64,000 bases of DNA from Acidobacteriota bacterium (GTDB lineage Bacteria > Acidobacteriota > Terriglobia > Bryobacterales > Bryobacteraceae): NCBI GenBank assembly GCA_017304135.1, contig JAFLBB010000008.1, positions 1-64,000 of the forward strand. The letters are read 5' to 3'. The position numbers and the translations under genes are program-made. The notes beneath the pieces are model-generated. The model was not told the origin of the DNA. It made no database searches and saw nothing but the letters and a program-made list of their open reading frames with translations. Within the stretch, counting starts at the first letter, position 1. Every line of letters begins with the position of its first letter. Below are positions 40,480 through 49,079 of this stretch, one piece after another.

Positions 40480-41421
40480 GTGGCAAACAAGATCATTGCG
40501 GTTGTCGGTGCGACTGGTTCGCAAGGCGGCGGTCTGGTGCGCGCCATTTGCGCCGACGCATCGGGCGAATTCAAGGCACGCGCGTTGACACGCGATCCGA
40601 ATTCGGAGAAGGCGCGGGCGCTGGCCGCGCTGGGCGCCGAAGTGGTGGCCTGCAACGTGGACGATGCGGACTCCGTGCGTTCCGCCTGCGAAGGGGCCCA
40701 CGGCGTCTACGGGGTCACGTTTTTCTGGGATCACTTTTCACCCGAGCGGGAGAAGGCGCAGGCGGCGGCCATTGCCGGCGCGGCCAAGGCCGCGGGCGCG
40801 AGCCACGTCATCTGGTCGACGCTTGAGGACTCGCGGCAGTTCATCCCGCTTGACGACCCGCGAATGCCCACCCTGCAGGGCCGGTACAAGGTGCCGCACT
40901 TTGATGCCAAGGCCGAAGCCGACGCCCTGTTCGCCGGCCTGCCGGCCACCTACCTGCTGACGTCCTTCTATTGGGACAACCTGATCATGTTCGGCATGGC
41001 GCCGAAGCGGGGCGGGAACGGCAAGCTCGTCTTCATGATGCCGATGGGCGAAGCAAAACTTCCGCAAATTGCCGCCGAAGACATCGGCCGCTGCGCGTAC
41101 GGCATCTTCCAGCGCGGCGGGGAACTGATTGGCCAGCGCGTCGGCGTCGCCGGCGAACACCTCACCGGCGCTGAGATGGCGGCGAAATTGGGCCAGGCTC
41201 TGGGCGAGGAGGTGGCCTACTTCTCACCCTCGTTCGACGCCTACCGCGGCTTCGGGTTTCCCGGCGCCGACGACTTGGGCAACATGTTCCAGTTCAACCA
41301 TGACTGCGCGGAGGAGTTTTGCGCCGCGCGGAGCCTGGAGTTCTCCCGTTCGGTGAATCCGAGCCTGCAGAGCTTCGACGCGTGGCTGAGCGCGAATAAG
41401 AGCCGCATGACGATCGGGTAG
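40480..41421 (+). CDS. NmrA-like NAD(P)-binding protein
   Basis: 313 aa from GTG 40480, chosen because GGGAAGGGGA lies 9 nt upstream and the peptide then begins 'VANKIIAVVGATGSQGGGL', the Rossmann Gly motif (G-A-T-G-x-Q-G) of NmrA proteins. Features include 'ARALTRDPNSEKARALAA' (the Arg after beta-2 favours NADP), 'AIAGAAKAAGASHVIWSTLE' and 'YKVPHFDAKAEADALFAG'. The SDR Tyr-x3-Lys is absent, as in the NmrA redox-sensor group; some members reduce substrates. Function not predictable. The divergent neighbour is blaI, and the downstream gene is convergent with adjoining stops. Confidence 0.9.
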   Translation: MANKIIAVVGATGSQGGGLVRAICADASGEFKARALTRDPNSEKARALAALGAEVVACNVDDADSVRSACEGAHGVYGVTFFWDHFSPEREKAQAAAIAGAAKAAGASHVIWSTLEDSRQFIPLDDPRMPTLQGRYKVPHFDAKAEADALFAGLPATYLLTSFYWDNLIMFGMAPKRGGNGKLVFMMPMGEAKLPQIAAEDIGRCAYGIFQRGGELIGQRVGVAGEHLTGAEMAAKLGQALGEEVAYFSPSFDAYRGFGFPGADDLGNMFQFNHDCAEEFCAARSLEFSRSVNPSLQSFDAWLSANKSRMTIG

Positions 41422-42918
41422 TCAGCGCGAGGCCCAGCGCGCCCGCACCAGTCGTGCGGTGTGGAGGATGCCGGCGCGCATGGGGACCCACCAGAGCAGG
41501 CATCGCGCCATGAGCGTGCGGACGGGCTCTCGACTGAGCCGGGATGCGGGGAAAGGCTGGCCGGCGACGGGCTCGAACACGTAGATGGCGCTCTCGCCCA
41601 TGTCGGCGATCCAGAGGGAATCGGAGGGAACCGCGGCGCCCCCGCCCGTGGTGACATCGAGCGGCATACCACGCAAGCCGGTGAGCAGGACGCGGCGGTG
41701 GAGGACCAGGCCGGCGCGGTCGAACGTGACCAGAGTGAGGCTGCCATCGAGGCTGATGGCGGCGATGGCAAGGTGGCTGCCGCCGGGGCCAGCGGGCATC
41801 CTCGTGAGGCCGTTGGTTGAATCGAGGAAGTGGAGCCCGGGCCTTGCCGCGTAGGCTGCCGGAGCCGGACGCGCCAGGTTCGGATGGCCGAAGAACAATC
41901 CAGGGCGGGGAATGAAGTAGAGCGGGTTAGTAAGCGATTCGCCGCCCTCAACTGCCTGGTGGCGATGGCGGGCCGTGTGGCCGCGCGGCCGGCCGCCGTA
42001 GGCGGCGTTCGGACCGTTGTCGATGGTCATGATGCCGGCGGGGGTCCACAGCAGATCGTAGGCATTGCGCAGCCCCTCGGCGTGGAGGCGCACGATGCCA
42101 TTGCCGGGCAGCATGGCCTCGTTGGCGCCGTTGTTGCCGCCAAAAGGATCATTCTGGTCGTGGGCGCCAGGGCGGGCCGGATCGTCGAGCGTCGGCAGGT
42201 CGAGCATTGTGTCGCCCAGCCGTTCCAGATCCACGGCGAGGATGGCCGCCGTGAGGGGTGTCTCGCTCATCCCGAGGAAGGCCTCCGACGGCGCTCCCAT
42301 GTTGGTTGCGCTTCCGATGGACAGATAAAGGGTACGGCCATCCGGTTCGAGCGCGATGCCGTTGGGAGCGTGGTCGTTGCGGGAGCGGGGAAGGCCGCGC
42401 ACAAGATCGCTACGCCGCCAGCCAGCCGCGGTGCGGTTGAGCCTGGACAGGATGCCGCTGTTCGTGTCGGTTTCGGGCCGCTCCACGCGCGGATCCGAGG
42501 AAACCGCGTACACCACCGGCGACTCGGCGGTTCCCGTGACGGCCATGCCCGTGATGAGACGTCCGCGCACGCCTGGTTGCGGGCGGCCGTGGTCATCGTG
42601 ATTGGGGAGTTCGGCCACAAGCGCTGTCGTTTCGACGCGAGCGGCGCGATAGCCTTCCGGCGTCCGTTCCATCTCAAGCCGGTGAATCAATCCGAACCGG
42701 GTGGCGACATAGAGCGCGCCATCGGGGCCAAACTGGAGAACGGTGGGATTGATGATGCCGGTGCCGGCCAGCGGGGAAAGCCGGAAACGGCTGGCATCAT
42801 AGAGCGGCTCGCTTCGCAACCGCTGGGCGGATTCGCTACAGGATCGCCACGCGAGAGACACGCCGCCGCAGGCCACTATGGCCACGCAAATGACTCTGAA
42901 CCGGAAGGAGCGGATCAC
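41422..42918 (-). CDS. Secreted glucose/sorbosone-dehydrogenase-like beta-propeller protein
   Basis: 498 aa from GTG 42918, whose first residues ('IRSFRFRVICVAIVACGG') make a signal peptide or anchor; an ATG at 42963 would add 15 residues. The body is a six-bladed propeller of the glucose/sorbosone dehydrogenase type: 'INPTVLQFGPDGALYVATR', 'NHDDHGRPQPGVRGRLITGM', 'NDHAPNGIALEPDGRTLYLS', 'AEGLRNAYDLLWTPAGIMTI', 'VVTTGGGAAVPSDSLW'-like closing strands. Similar proteins bind PQQ or sugars, but others are non-enzymatic. Residues for PQQ binding cannot be judged by eye. It overlaps or abuts the kelch gene and is probably co-transcribed. Confidence 0.82.
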   Translation of the reverse strand: MIRSFRFRVICVAIVACGGVSLAWRSCSESAQRLRSEPLYDASRFRLSPLAGTGIINPTVLQFGPDGALYVATRFGLIHRLEMERTPEGYRAARVETTALVAELPNHDDHGRPQPGVRGRLITGMAVTGTAESPVVYAVSSDPRVERPETDTNSGILSRLNRTAAGWRRSDLVRGLPRSRNDHAPNGIALEPDGRTLYLSIGSATNMGAPSEAFLGMSETPLTAAILAVDLERLGDTMLDLPTLDDPARPGAHDQNDPFGGNNGANEAMLPGNGIVRLHAEGLRNAYDLLWTPAGIMTIDNGPNAAYGGRPRGHTARHRHQAVEGGESLTNPLYFIPRPGLFFGHPNLARPAPAAYAARPGLHFLDSTNGLTRMPAGPGGSHLAIAAISLDGSLTLVTFDRAGLVLHRRVLLTGLRGMPLDVTTGGGAAVPSDSLWIADMGESAIYVFEPVAGQPFPASRLSREPVRTLMARCLLWWVPMRAGILHTARLVRARWASR

Positions 42919-42922
42919 GGGA

Positions 42923-44029
42923 TTACGGCATCCGGGGGGCGGCGGAGGGAAGTCCCAGCGCATGTACTGGATACTTCATCCACCAGGAGCTCGGGGAGAC
43001 GCCGGAATCCGTGGTGCCTCCGAGCCCGAAATAGAGTGATGAACCCACGACGCGTAGCACAGGGGCGCGCATCGGTTCGGGCAAACCCGGCAGTTCGGTC
43101 CAAGCGCCGGTGGCCGGATCGAAGGCGGTCACGTCATGGAGGACGGAGATGGGATTGGATCTGCCTCCCGCGACGATGATCCTCCCCTGGTGCAGGAAGC
43201 TCCCTGGCTCCACATGCGAGCGCCTGCGCGGCAGGCGAGGGGCCGGGCGCCAGGAGTCCGTCGCCGCTACGTATACCTGATGGTCGTCGATGTCCTTCGG
43301 TTTCGCATCGTGACCGAACTGTCCGCCGAGCAAATGGACGACGCCGTCCCGGGCCACAAGACCGAAGTGGTTCTTTGCGATGAGTAGTGGAGCGCGCGGC
43401 ACCCACACGGCGTCGGGACCGGGCGTGAGCGACCAATGGTCGGCGGAGTCAGACAGGCGGTCGGGCTTCACCCCGCCGAAGTAGTGCAGTTGACCTTGGA
43501 CGAAGGCGAGTCCTCCGGAGCCTCTCGCCTCCGGCAGTTGGGGAGCGGTCTTCCACTGGTTCGTGGGGATGTGGTAACGCCAGACGGCGGTGGTGGGCGG
43601 ACCGGGGTTATGGCCGACGAAGCCACCTGCAATCCAGATTTCGTCACCCACCACGGCGAGGCCGGCGTGGGTGACGGCAACGGGGACATCCGCGATGCGC
43701 TGCCAGGAGCCGGCGTTGGTGTCGTACACGTCGGCACGCTGGGTGACGTGAAGATCGTCGTCGATGAAGCCGCTGAAGAGATAGATTTTGTCTCCGGCCA
43801 CAGCGACGCCGGGTTCAAAGCGCGGCAAGGGCGCGGCGAGATTGACGCCGTTCGACAAGTAGCTGGCCGGCTCAGGCACCGTGCCGGGATCCCGGGGGTC
43901 GGCCAGCCATTTACGGACTGCCCGCGCCGCCGGCTGCAGCTTCGGCCGCGCCCAGACACCGGCAACGAAGCAGGCGCCCATGGCAAAGAGTGCGATGAGC
44001 AGGGCCAGGAGGTTTCGTCGATTGATCAT
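42923..44029 (-). CDS. Secreted kelch-repeat protein
   Basis: 368 aa. Residues about 7-26 are a signal or anchor segment ('LLALLIALFAMGACFVAGVW'). From about residue 75 there are six kelch repeats with the family spacing of G-G pairs and a distal W: 'GDKIYLFSGFIDDD', 'GDEIWIAGGFVGHNPG', 'QGQLHYFGGVKPD', 'DGVVHLLGGQFGHDA', 'HQGRIIVAGGRSN', 'GSSLYFGLGGTTD'. Kelch propellers bind proteins or glycans; a few are oxidases, but no copper ligands are obvious. It lies just upstream of a second propeller gene on the same strand, suggesting that the two act together outside the cytoplasm. Confidence 0.87.
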   Translation of the reverse strand: MINRRNLLALLIALFAMGACFVAGVWARPKLQPAARAVRKWLADPRDPGTVPEPASYLSNGVNLAAPLPRFEPGVAVAGDKIYLFSGFIDDDLHVTQRADVYDTNAGSWQRIADVPVAVTHAGLAVVGDEIWIAGGFVGHNPGPPTTAVWRYHIPTNQWKTAPQLPEARGSGGLAFVQGQLHYFGGVKPDRLSDSADHWSLTPGPDAVWVPRAPLLIAKNHFGLVARDGVVHLLGGQFGHDAKPKDIDDHQVYVAATDSWRPAPRLPRRRSHVEPGSFLHQGRIIVAGGRSNPISVLHDVTAFDPATGAWTELPGLPEPMRAPVLRVVGSSLYFGLGGTTDSGVSPSSWWMKYPVHALGLPSAAPRMP

Positions 44030-44203
44030 GCGGTTTCCCCATACACGGCAGGCGCGGCGATCCTAAGGCTGGAGCGTTCCGACTGGGGACAAACTCTTCG
44101 GCGCCGGCGGCCGCCGGTGAAGCACGGCTTGCCCGTCCAGTTTCGCATGGGACGAAGGCCGATGTGAAAAAGCGGTGGCGGCGGCTAACAACGCGGCGAC
44201 CGG

Positions 44204-45244
44204 TCAGGACGCGGCCGTGACAGCGGCGGTGCGGGTGAACTCGCTGAGCGCTTCCAGCTTCGCCCGCGCCGCGCCGGAGTCGATGGATTCTGAGGCGAGT
44301 TGCGCGCCTTCCGCGAAGGAAGCGGCGCGTCCGGCGATGTGGATGGCCGCGCCGGCGTTGGCAACGACGATGTCACGATGCGGTCCTTGGACGCCGGAGA
44401 GAATGGCGAGGGCGATGGCGGCGTTGTCCTGGGCGTCGCCGCCGGCGAGGTCGGTGAGCGAGGCCAGCGGCAGGCCGAACTCCATCGGCATGAGCGAGCG
44501 TTGCTGCACTTCGCCGCGCGAGACGTCAAAGGCGATGGTGAGCCCGGTGGTGGTGATCTCATCCAGGCCGTCGGAGCCGTGCACGACCAGGGCGCGCTGC
44601 ACCGGCAGGCGCAGGAGCGCGTTGGCCATCAACTCAGCGGCGCTGGCCGAAGGCGCGCCAATCAGTTGCACATCGGCGCGGGCGGGATTGGTGAGCGGGC
44701 CGAGGTAGTTGAAGATGGTGCGCATCTTCAACTCCAGACGCGCCGGCTGGACATGCTTCATCGAAGGGTGCACGGCGGGGGCAAAGAGAAACGCAATGCC
44801 GCATTGCCGCAGCGCCTCGCCCATCTGTTCAGGGGTTTGGGCGATGTGGACGCCGAGCGCTTCGAGGATGTCAGCGCTGCCGCAGCGCGAGGAGATGCTG
44901 CGGTTGCCGTGCTTGGCCACGCTCAACCCGGCGCCGGCGATGACGAAGGCGGTGACGGTGGAGATGTTGAAGGTGCCATGCCCATCGCCGCCCGTGCCGC
45001 AGGTGTCCACGAGCGGCCGTTCGACGCCCGTAGTGGGGATGACGGCGGCGTGTTTGCGCATGGCGCGGGCAAAGCCGGTGAGTTCGGCGGCGGTTTCGCC
45101 TTTCACGCGCAGGGCCGTGAGCAGGGCGGCGATTTGGGGCACCGTGGCCTCGCCGGCGAGGATCAGATTGAGCGCGTCCTCGGCCTGATCGGCCGAGAGC
45201 GACATGCGGCCGGCCGCCTGGTGCAGGTAGTCGAGAAAGGGCAT
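44204..45244 (-). CDS. trpD: Anthranilate phosphoribosyltransferase
   Basis: 346 aa from the ATG at 45244 ('MPFLDYLHQAAGRMSLSADQ'). The enzyme transfers phosphoribose from PRPP to anthranilate in tryptophan synthesis. Diagnostic segments are 'VDTCGTGGDGHGTFNIST' (PRPP loop), 'KHGNRSISSRCGSADILE', 'FLFAPAVHPSMKHVQPAR' and 'IFNYLGPLTNPARADVQL'. The fold and length are normal. No other trp gene is adjacent; the divergent neighbour is sucC. A 174-bp spacer lies between its stop and the kelch gene upstream. Confidence 0.96.
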   Translation of the reverse strand: MPFLDYLHQAAGRMSLSADQAEDALNLILAGEATVPQIAALLTALRVKGETAAELTGFARAMRKHAAVIPTTGVERPLVDTCGTGGDGHGTFNISTVTAFVIAGAGLSVAKHGNRSISSRCGSADILEALGVHIAQTPEQMGEALRQCGIAFLFAPAVHPSMKHVQPARLELKMRTIFNYLGPLTNPARADVQLIGAPSASAAELMANALLRLPVQRALVVHGSDGLDEITTTGLTIAFDVSRGEVQQRSLMPMEFGLPLASLTDLAGGDAQDNAAIALAILSGVQGPHRDIVVANAGAAIHIAGRAASFAEGAQLASESIDSGAARAKLEALSEFTRTAAVTAAS

Positions 45245-45365
45245 GTTATATTGAAGTTTCGACTGTCTCCGCATCCTAGCACAGCCGGAAAAAATCGTTC
45301 CCATACGCCCTATTGAGCTGCAGAGAACCAGGGGACATACGTGTGGGAGGATTTGAGGACTCTGA

Positions 45366-46529
45366 ATGAAAATCCACGAGTATCAGGCCAAGACAATCCT
45401 GGCCCAGTATGGAGTACCGGTGCCGAAAGGCAAGGTCGCCTTCACGGTGGAAGAAGCTGAAACCGCGGCCAAAGAGTTGGGCGGCTTTGTTGTTGTCAAA
45501 GCGCAGATCCACGCCGGCGGCCGTGGCAAGGGCGGCGGTGTGAAGGTGGCCAAGACGCTCGAGGATGCCGGCCAGCACATCCGCGCCATCCTCGGCATGC
45601 AGTTGGTGACGCACCAGACGGGCCCGGCGGGGCAGAAGGTGCAGCGGCTGCTCGTCGAAGAGGCGCTGCCGATTGAGAAGGAATACTATCTCGGCATCAC
45701 GCTGGACCGGGCGACGGGCAAGAACGTGTTCATGGCCTCCAGCGAAGGCGGCATGGAGATTGAAGTGGTGGCCGCCAAGACGCCGGAGAAGATCCTCAAG
45801 GAGACGATGGAGCCAGGCATGGGGCTGAGCGCCTACCAGGCGCGCAAGCTGGCCTTCGGCATCGGCATTCCGGCGGCGGCGGTGAACGGCGCGGCCAAGG
45901 CCATGATGCAACTGGCCAAGGCTTACGAAGAGTGTGATGCTTCGCTGGCCGAGATCAACCCGTTCATCCTCACCAAGGACGGCCGCACGCTGGCGCTCGA
46001 CGCCAAGATCAACCTCGACGACAACGCGATGTTCCGCCACAAAGAGTTCATCGATCTGCGCGACCTGGCCGAGGAAGACCCGCTTGAGGTCGAGGCGTCG
46101 AAGTTCAGCCTGAACTACATCAAGCTCGACGGCAACATCGCCTGCATGGTGAACGGCGCGGGCCTGGCCATGGCGACGATGGACATCATCAAGTACGCCG
46201 GCGGCGAACCGGCCAACTTCCTCGACGTGGGCGGCGGGGCGAACGAGGAGCAGATCAAGAACGCGTTTCGCATCCTGCTCAGCGACGAAGCCGTGAAGGC
46301 GGTGTTGATCAACATCTTCGGCGGCATTCTGCGCTGCGACATCCTGGCCGCGGGCGTGGTGAACGCCACGCGCGAACTGCATGTGGCCGTGCCCATCGTG
46401 GTGCGCATGGAAGGCACCAACGTGCAGGAGGGCAAGCGCATCCTGCAAGATAGCGGACTGAACTTCACGGTGGCCGAGGACATGAGAGACGCCGCCGAGA
46501 AGGTAGTCGCGGTGGTCAGCGGCAAGTAG
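45366..46529 (+). CDS. sucC: Succinyl-CoA ligase [ADP/GDP-forming] subunit beta
   Basis: 387 aa, standard length. The ATP-grasp domain starts with '[20 protein letters not shown]' and has '[16 protein letters not shown]' and '[20 protein letters not shown]' (metal-binding); the ligase domain has '[19 protein letters not shown]'. With SucD it makes succinate and ATP or GTP from succinyl-CoA in the citric acid cycle. AGGA lies before the ATG at 45366. First gene of the sucC-sucD-ndk operon, 24 nt ahead of sucD, divergent from trpD. Confidence 0.97.
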   Translation: MKIHEYQAKTILAQYGVPVPKGKVAFTVEEAETAAKELGGFVVVKAQIHAGGRGKGGGVKVAKTLEDAGQHIRAILGMQLVTHQTGPAGQKVQRLLVEEALPIEKEYYLGITLDRATGKNVFMASSEGGMEIEVVAAKTPEKILKETMEPGMGLSAYQARKLAFGIGIPAAAVNGAAKAMMQLAKAYEECDASLAEINPFILTKDGRTLALDAKINLDDNAMFRHKEFIDLRDLAEEDPLEVEASKFSLNYIKLDGNIACMVNGAGLAMATMDIIKYAGGEPANFLDVGGGANEEQIKNAFRILLSDEAVKAVLINIFGGILRCDILAAGVVNATRELHVAVPIVVRMEGTNVQEGKRILQDSGLNFTVAEDMRDAAEKVVAVVSGK

Positions 46530-46553
46530 GATGCAGGCGAGGAGAAACGATCC

Positions 46554-47438
46554 ATGAGCGTACTGGTCAATAAACACACACGCCTGCTGGTGCAGGGCTA
46601 CACGGGTTCGCAGGGCACCTTCCACGCGCAGAAGTCCATCGAGTACGGCACAAACGTGGTGGGCGGCGTGACGCCGGGCAAGGGCGGGCAGAAGCATCTG
46701 GACCGTCCGGTGTTCGACACCGTGGCGCAGGGCGTCAAGGAAACCGGCGCCAACGCGAGCGTGATTTTCGTGCCGCCTCCGTTTGCCGCCGACGGCATTC
46801 TGGAAGCGGTGGACGCGGGCATCGAGGTGATCGTCTGCATCACCGAAGGCATCCCGGTTCGCGACATGATTCCGGTGAAGCGCGTCATCGACGAGCGCGC
46901 CGCTTCGGGCAAGAAGGTGCGGCTGATCGGCCCCAACTGCCCCGGCATCATTACACCGGAAGAATGCCGCATCGGCATCATGCCGGGCCACATTCACAAG
47001 AAGGGCAACGTGGGCGTGGTGTCGCGCTCGGGCACACTGACCTATGAGGCGGTGGGCCAGTTGAGCGCACTGGGCATCGGGCAATCGACCTGCATCGGCA
47101 TCGGCGGCGACCCGATCATCGGCACGACGCACCTGGACGCGATCCAGTTGTTCAACGAGGATCCCGACACGCACGTGATTGTGATGATCGGCGAGATCGG
47201 TGGCAACGCCGAGGAGACCGCCGCGGCCTACATCAAGGAGCATGTGAAGAAGCCGGTGGTCGGTTTCATCGCCGGCCAGACGGCGCCTCCGGGCCGCCGC
47301 ATGGGCCACGCCGGTGCGATCATCTCCGGCGGTTCGGGCAAGGCCAGCGACAAGATGGCCGCCATGCGCGAGGCCGGCATTCATGTCTGCGATACGCCGG
47401 CCGTGATCGGCTCGTCGGTCGCGAAGTTGTTGAAGTAA
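46554..47438 (+). CDS. sucD: Succinyl-CoA ligase subunit alpha
   Basis: 294 aa. CoA-binding domain with '[20 protein letters not shown]' and '[15 protein letters not shown]'; the phospho-histidine is His252 in '[18 protein letters not shown]', and '[20 protein letters not shown]' is the conserved partner loop. It works with SucC. It lies in tight order between sucC and ndk. AGGAGAAACG precedes its ATG. Confidence 0.98.
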   Translation: MSVLVNKHTRLLVQGYTGSQGTFHAQKSIEYGTNVVGGVTPGKGGQKHLDRPVFDTVAQGVKETGANASVIFVPPPFAADGILEAVDAGIEVIVCITEGIPVRDMIPVKRVIDERAASGKKVRLIGPNCPGIITPEECRIGIMPGHIHKKGNVGVVSRSGTLTYEAVGQLSALGIGQSTCIGIGGDPIIGTTHLDAIQLFNEDPDTHVIVMIGEIGGNAEETAAAYIKEHVKKPVVGFIAGQTAPPGRRMGHAGAIISGGSGKASDKMAAMREAGIHVCDTPAVIGSSVAKLLK

Positions 47439-47456
47439 TCAAGTTACTGGAGCGAT

Positions 47457-47870
47457 ATGGAACGTACGTTTGGAATCATCAAGCCCGATGCGGTGGCCAA
47501 GGGCCACGCCGGAGCCATCCTCGCCGCGATTGAAGAGAACGGCTTCACGCTGGTGGGCTTCAAGAAGACGCGCCTCAGCCTGGCGCAGGCGCAGGCGTTT
47601 TACGCCGTGCACAAGGAGCGCCCCTTCTACAACGACCTGGTGAAGTTCATGACCGAGGGTCCTGTGGTGGTGATGGTGCTGGAGAAGGAAAACGCGATCG
47701 CCGAATGGCGCAAGCTGATGGGGGCCACCAACCCCGAGAAGGCCGACGCGGGCACGCTGCGCAAGCGGTTTGCCGAGAACATTGAGCGCAACGCCGTCCA
47801 CGGCAGCGACGCCCCGGAGACGGCGGCGGTGGAGATTCCGTTCTTCTTCACGGGCTCGGAATTGCTGTAA
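47457..47870 (+). CDS. ndk: Nucleoside-diphosphate kinase
   Basis: 137 aa, the normal length. It equalises nucleoside triphosphate pools using a phospho-histidine, His115 in '[19 protein letters not shown]'. Other family landmarks: '[18 protein letters not shown]', '[20 protein letters not shown]' and '[16 protein letters not shown]'. It starts 18 nt after sucD; physical and operon links between Ndk and succinyl-CoA ligase are known, since the kinase can use GTP/ATP from that step. The operon ends at the terminator downstream. Confidence 0.98.
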   Translation: MERTFGIIKPDAVAKGHAGAILAAIEENGFTLVGFKKTRLSLAQAQAFYAVHKERPFYNDLVKFMTEGPVVVMVLEKENAIAEWRKLMGATNPEKADAGTLRKRFAENIERNAVHGSDAPETAAVEIPFFFTGSELL

Positions 47871-47894
47871 GCACGCGCAAGCACTGAAACCAGG

Positions 47895-47923
47895 AGGCCG
47901 TCCCCGGTTGGGGGCGGCCTTTT
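47895..47923 (+). terminator. Intrinsic terminator of sucCD-ndk
   Basis: AGGCCGTCCCC (47895-47905) pairs with GGGGGCGGCCT (47910-47920) through an 11-bp stem with one G-T pair and a GGTT loop, followed by TTT. Confidence 0.85.
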
Positions 47924-48381
47924 CAGTACTGTGAGAGATCGATGTTGTTTTCGACCAGTTTGTTGTAGGTGGCACCGAAATGGGCCTGGTGCAAGTCGCA
48001 CCACCAGTCCAGACTCTGTCCCAGCTTACACTTCTCCCTAAAATCGGAAAGAAGCCTTACGAGGATGAGCCGATTGTCTGCGCCATAGCAAATTGGGCAG
48101 TATGGACCGTTCGCTCCTCCACCCTTAGGCTTCACCCAGATCAAATCGCCGACTCGTAACAACTGGCCTCCGAGGGTGAGTTTGCCTGTCAGAGCTTTTA
48201 CCTCGTTCTCTAATTCTTGAATCCTCACCTGCTTCTCATAGAGGTCCTGCTGTTGTTGGATGAGCAGCCGCTGGAGCTCGAATAACCGCTGAGATGCCTC
48301 AACATCATTTGACTTCGAGGCAAGGCCGATGAGCGCTGACAACGCCTCGCTGATCCCTTTCGACGTAGCCAGGAATGTCAA
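47923..48381 (-). CDS. Coiled-coil/zinc-binding-like protein of unknown function
   Basis: 152 aa. Residues about 30-70 are a coiled coil rich in Gln, Leu and Glu ('LFELQRLLIQQQQDLYEKQ', 'RIQELENEVKALTGKL'). The second half has 'YCPICYGADNRL' (C-x2-C), and later a Cys-x2-His pair in 'DWWCDLHQAHFG', which could make one zinc site. The gene is clearly poorer in GC than its neighbours and is not part of an operon. Small proteins of this layout are found scattered in bacterial genomes; none has a known role that I can name. It lies next to the HigBA pair. Confidence 0.75.
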   Translation of the reverse strand: MTFLATSKGISEALSALIGLASKSNDVEASQRLFELQRLLIQQQQDLYEKQVRIQELENEVKALTGKLTLGGQLLRVGDLIWVKPKGGGANGPYCPICYGADNRLILVRLLSDFREKCKLGQSLDWWCDLHQAHFGATYNKLVENNIDLSQY

Positions 48382-48440
48382 CGGATCCCTGGAGTCATGC
48401 TAGCATCCGTCCTAACGTGGTACTGTTTTACGCGCCGCGT

Positions 48441-48446
48441 TATACT
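48441..48446 (+). promoter_or_regulatory. -10 box of the HigBA operon
   Basis: TATACT at 48441-48446, 11 nt before the higB ATG; no good -35 box is seen. A site here would also be available for autoregulation by the HigA antitoxin. Confidence 0.35.
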
Positions 48447-48457
48447 CGATCCAGGAG

Positions 48458-48736
48458 ATGATTCAGTCCTTTCAGGATGACGACACCGAAGCAGTCTTTC
48501 TCCGCGAGCATTGCCGGCGCTTTGCCGCGCTGGCACGGGTCGCAAAACGGAAGCTCGACATGATCCACGCAGCCACGACATTGGACGACCTGCGGTCGCC
48601 GCCGGGGAATCGCTTGGAGCCCTTGCGGGCGAATCGAAGCGGGCAGTGGAGCATTCGGATCAATGATCAATGGCGCATCTGTTTCCGGTGGGAGGATGGT
48701 GAAGCCTGGGATGTGGAGATCGTCGACTATCACTGA
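48458..48736 (+). CDS. higB: HigB-like toxin (RelE/ParE superfamily)
   Basis: 92 aa. 'LEPLRANRSGQWSIRINDQW' and 'RICFRWEDGEAWDVEIVDYH' are the conserved C-terminal strands of the plasmid-maintenance-killer (HigB) group; 'ALARVAKRKLDMIHAATT' is the first helix. HigB toxins cleave mRNA at the ribosome. The antitoxin gene lies 12 nt downstream, in the toxin-first order typical of higBA. A ribosome-dependent endonuclease role is inferred. Confidence 0.93.
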   Translation: MIQSFQDDDTEAVFLREHCRRFAALARVAKRKLDMIHAATTLDDLRSPPGNRLEPLRANRSGQWSIRINDQWRICFRWEDGEAWDVEIVDYH

Positions 48737-48748
48737 GGAAACGTATCT

Positions 48749-49051
48749 ATGAGCACGACAGCCAAGACCATGGACCCCATCCATCCCGGCGAGATTCTCC
48801 GCGAAGAGTATCTCGTGCCATTGGGCATGACGGCTAACCGTCTGGCGATGGAACTCCATGTTCCTGCCACGCGCATCCACGAAATCGTCAAGGAGAGGCG
48901 CGCGATCTCGGCCGACACGGCGCTGAGGCTGGCGCGGCATTTCGGCACCACGGCGCAGTTCTGGATGAACCTGCAATCGAACTACGAACTCGACCTTGCC
49001 AGTGACGCCGCGGGCAAGGAGATCCTGAAGCGGGTCCGCGTCAGACGCTAA
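48749..49051 (+). CDS. higA: HigA-like antitoxin
   Basis: 100 aa. The helix-turn-helix is at about 25-65: 'MDPIHPGEILREEYLVPLGM', 'TANRLAMELHVPATRIHEI' and 'RRAISADTALRLARHFGTT', followed by 'AQFWMNLQSNYELDLA', the VapI/HigA signature. It would neutralise HigB and repress the operon promoter. It ends 28 nt before the radical SAM gene. Confidence 0.95.
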   Translation: MSTTAKTMDPIHPGEILREEYLVPLGMTANRLAMELHVPATRIHEIVKERRAISADTALRLARHFGTTAQFWMNLQSNYELDLASDAAGKEILKRVRVRR

Positions 49052-49079
49052 AATACTCCTCAGCACCGAGGAGGCAGGA

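Noticed and set aside
47923..49051. A complete phage-defence island
   Set aside because: Only a toxin-antitoxin pair and one unknown gene are present; no nuclease, helicase, methylase or reverse transcriptase accompanies them.
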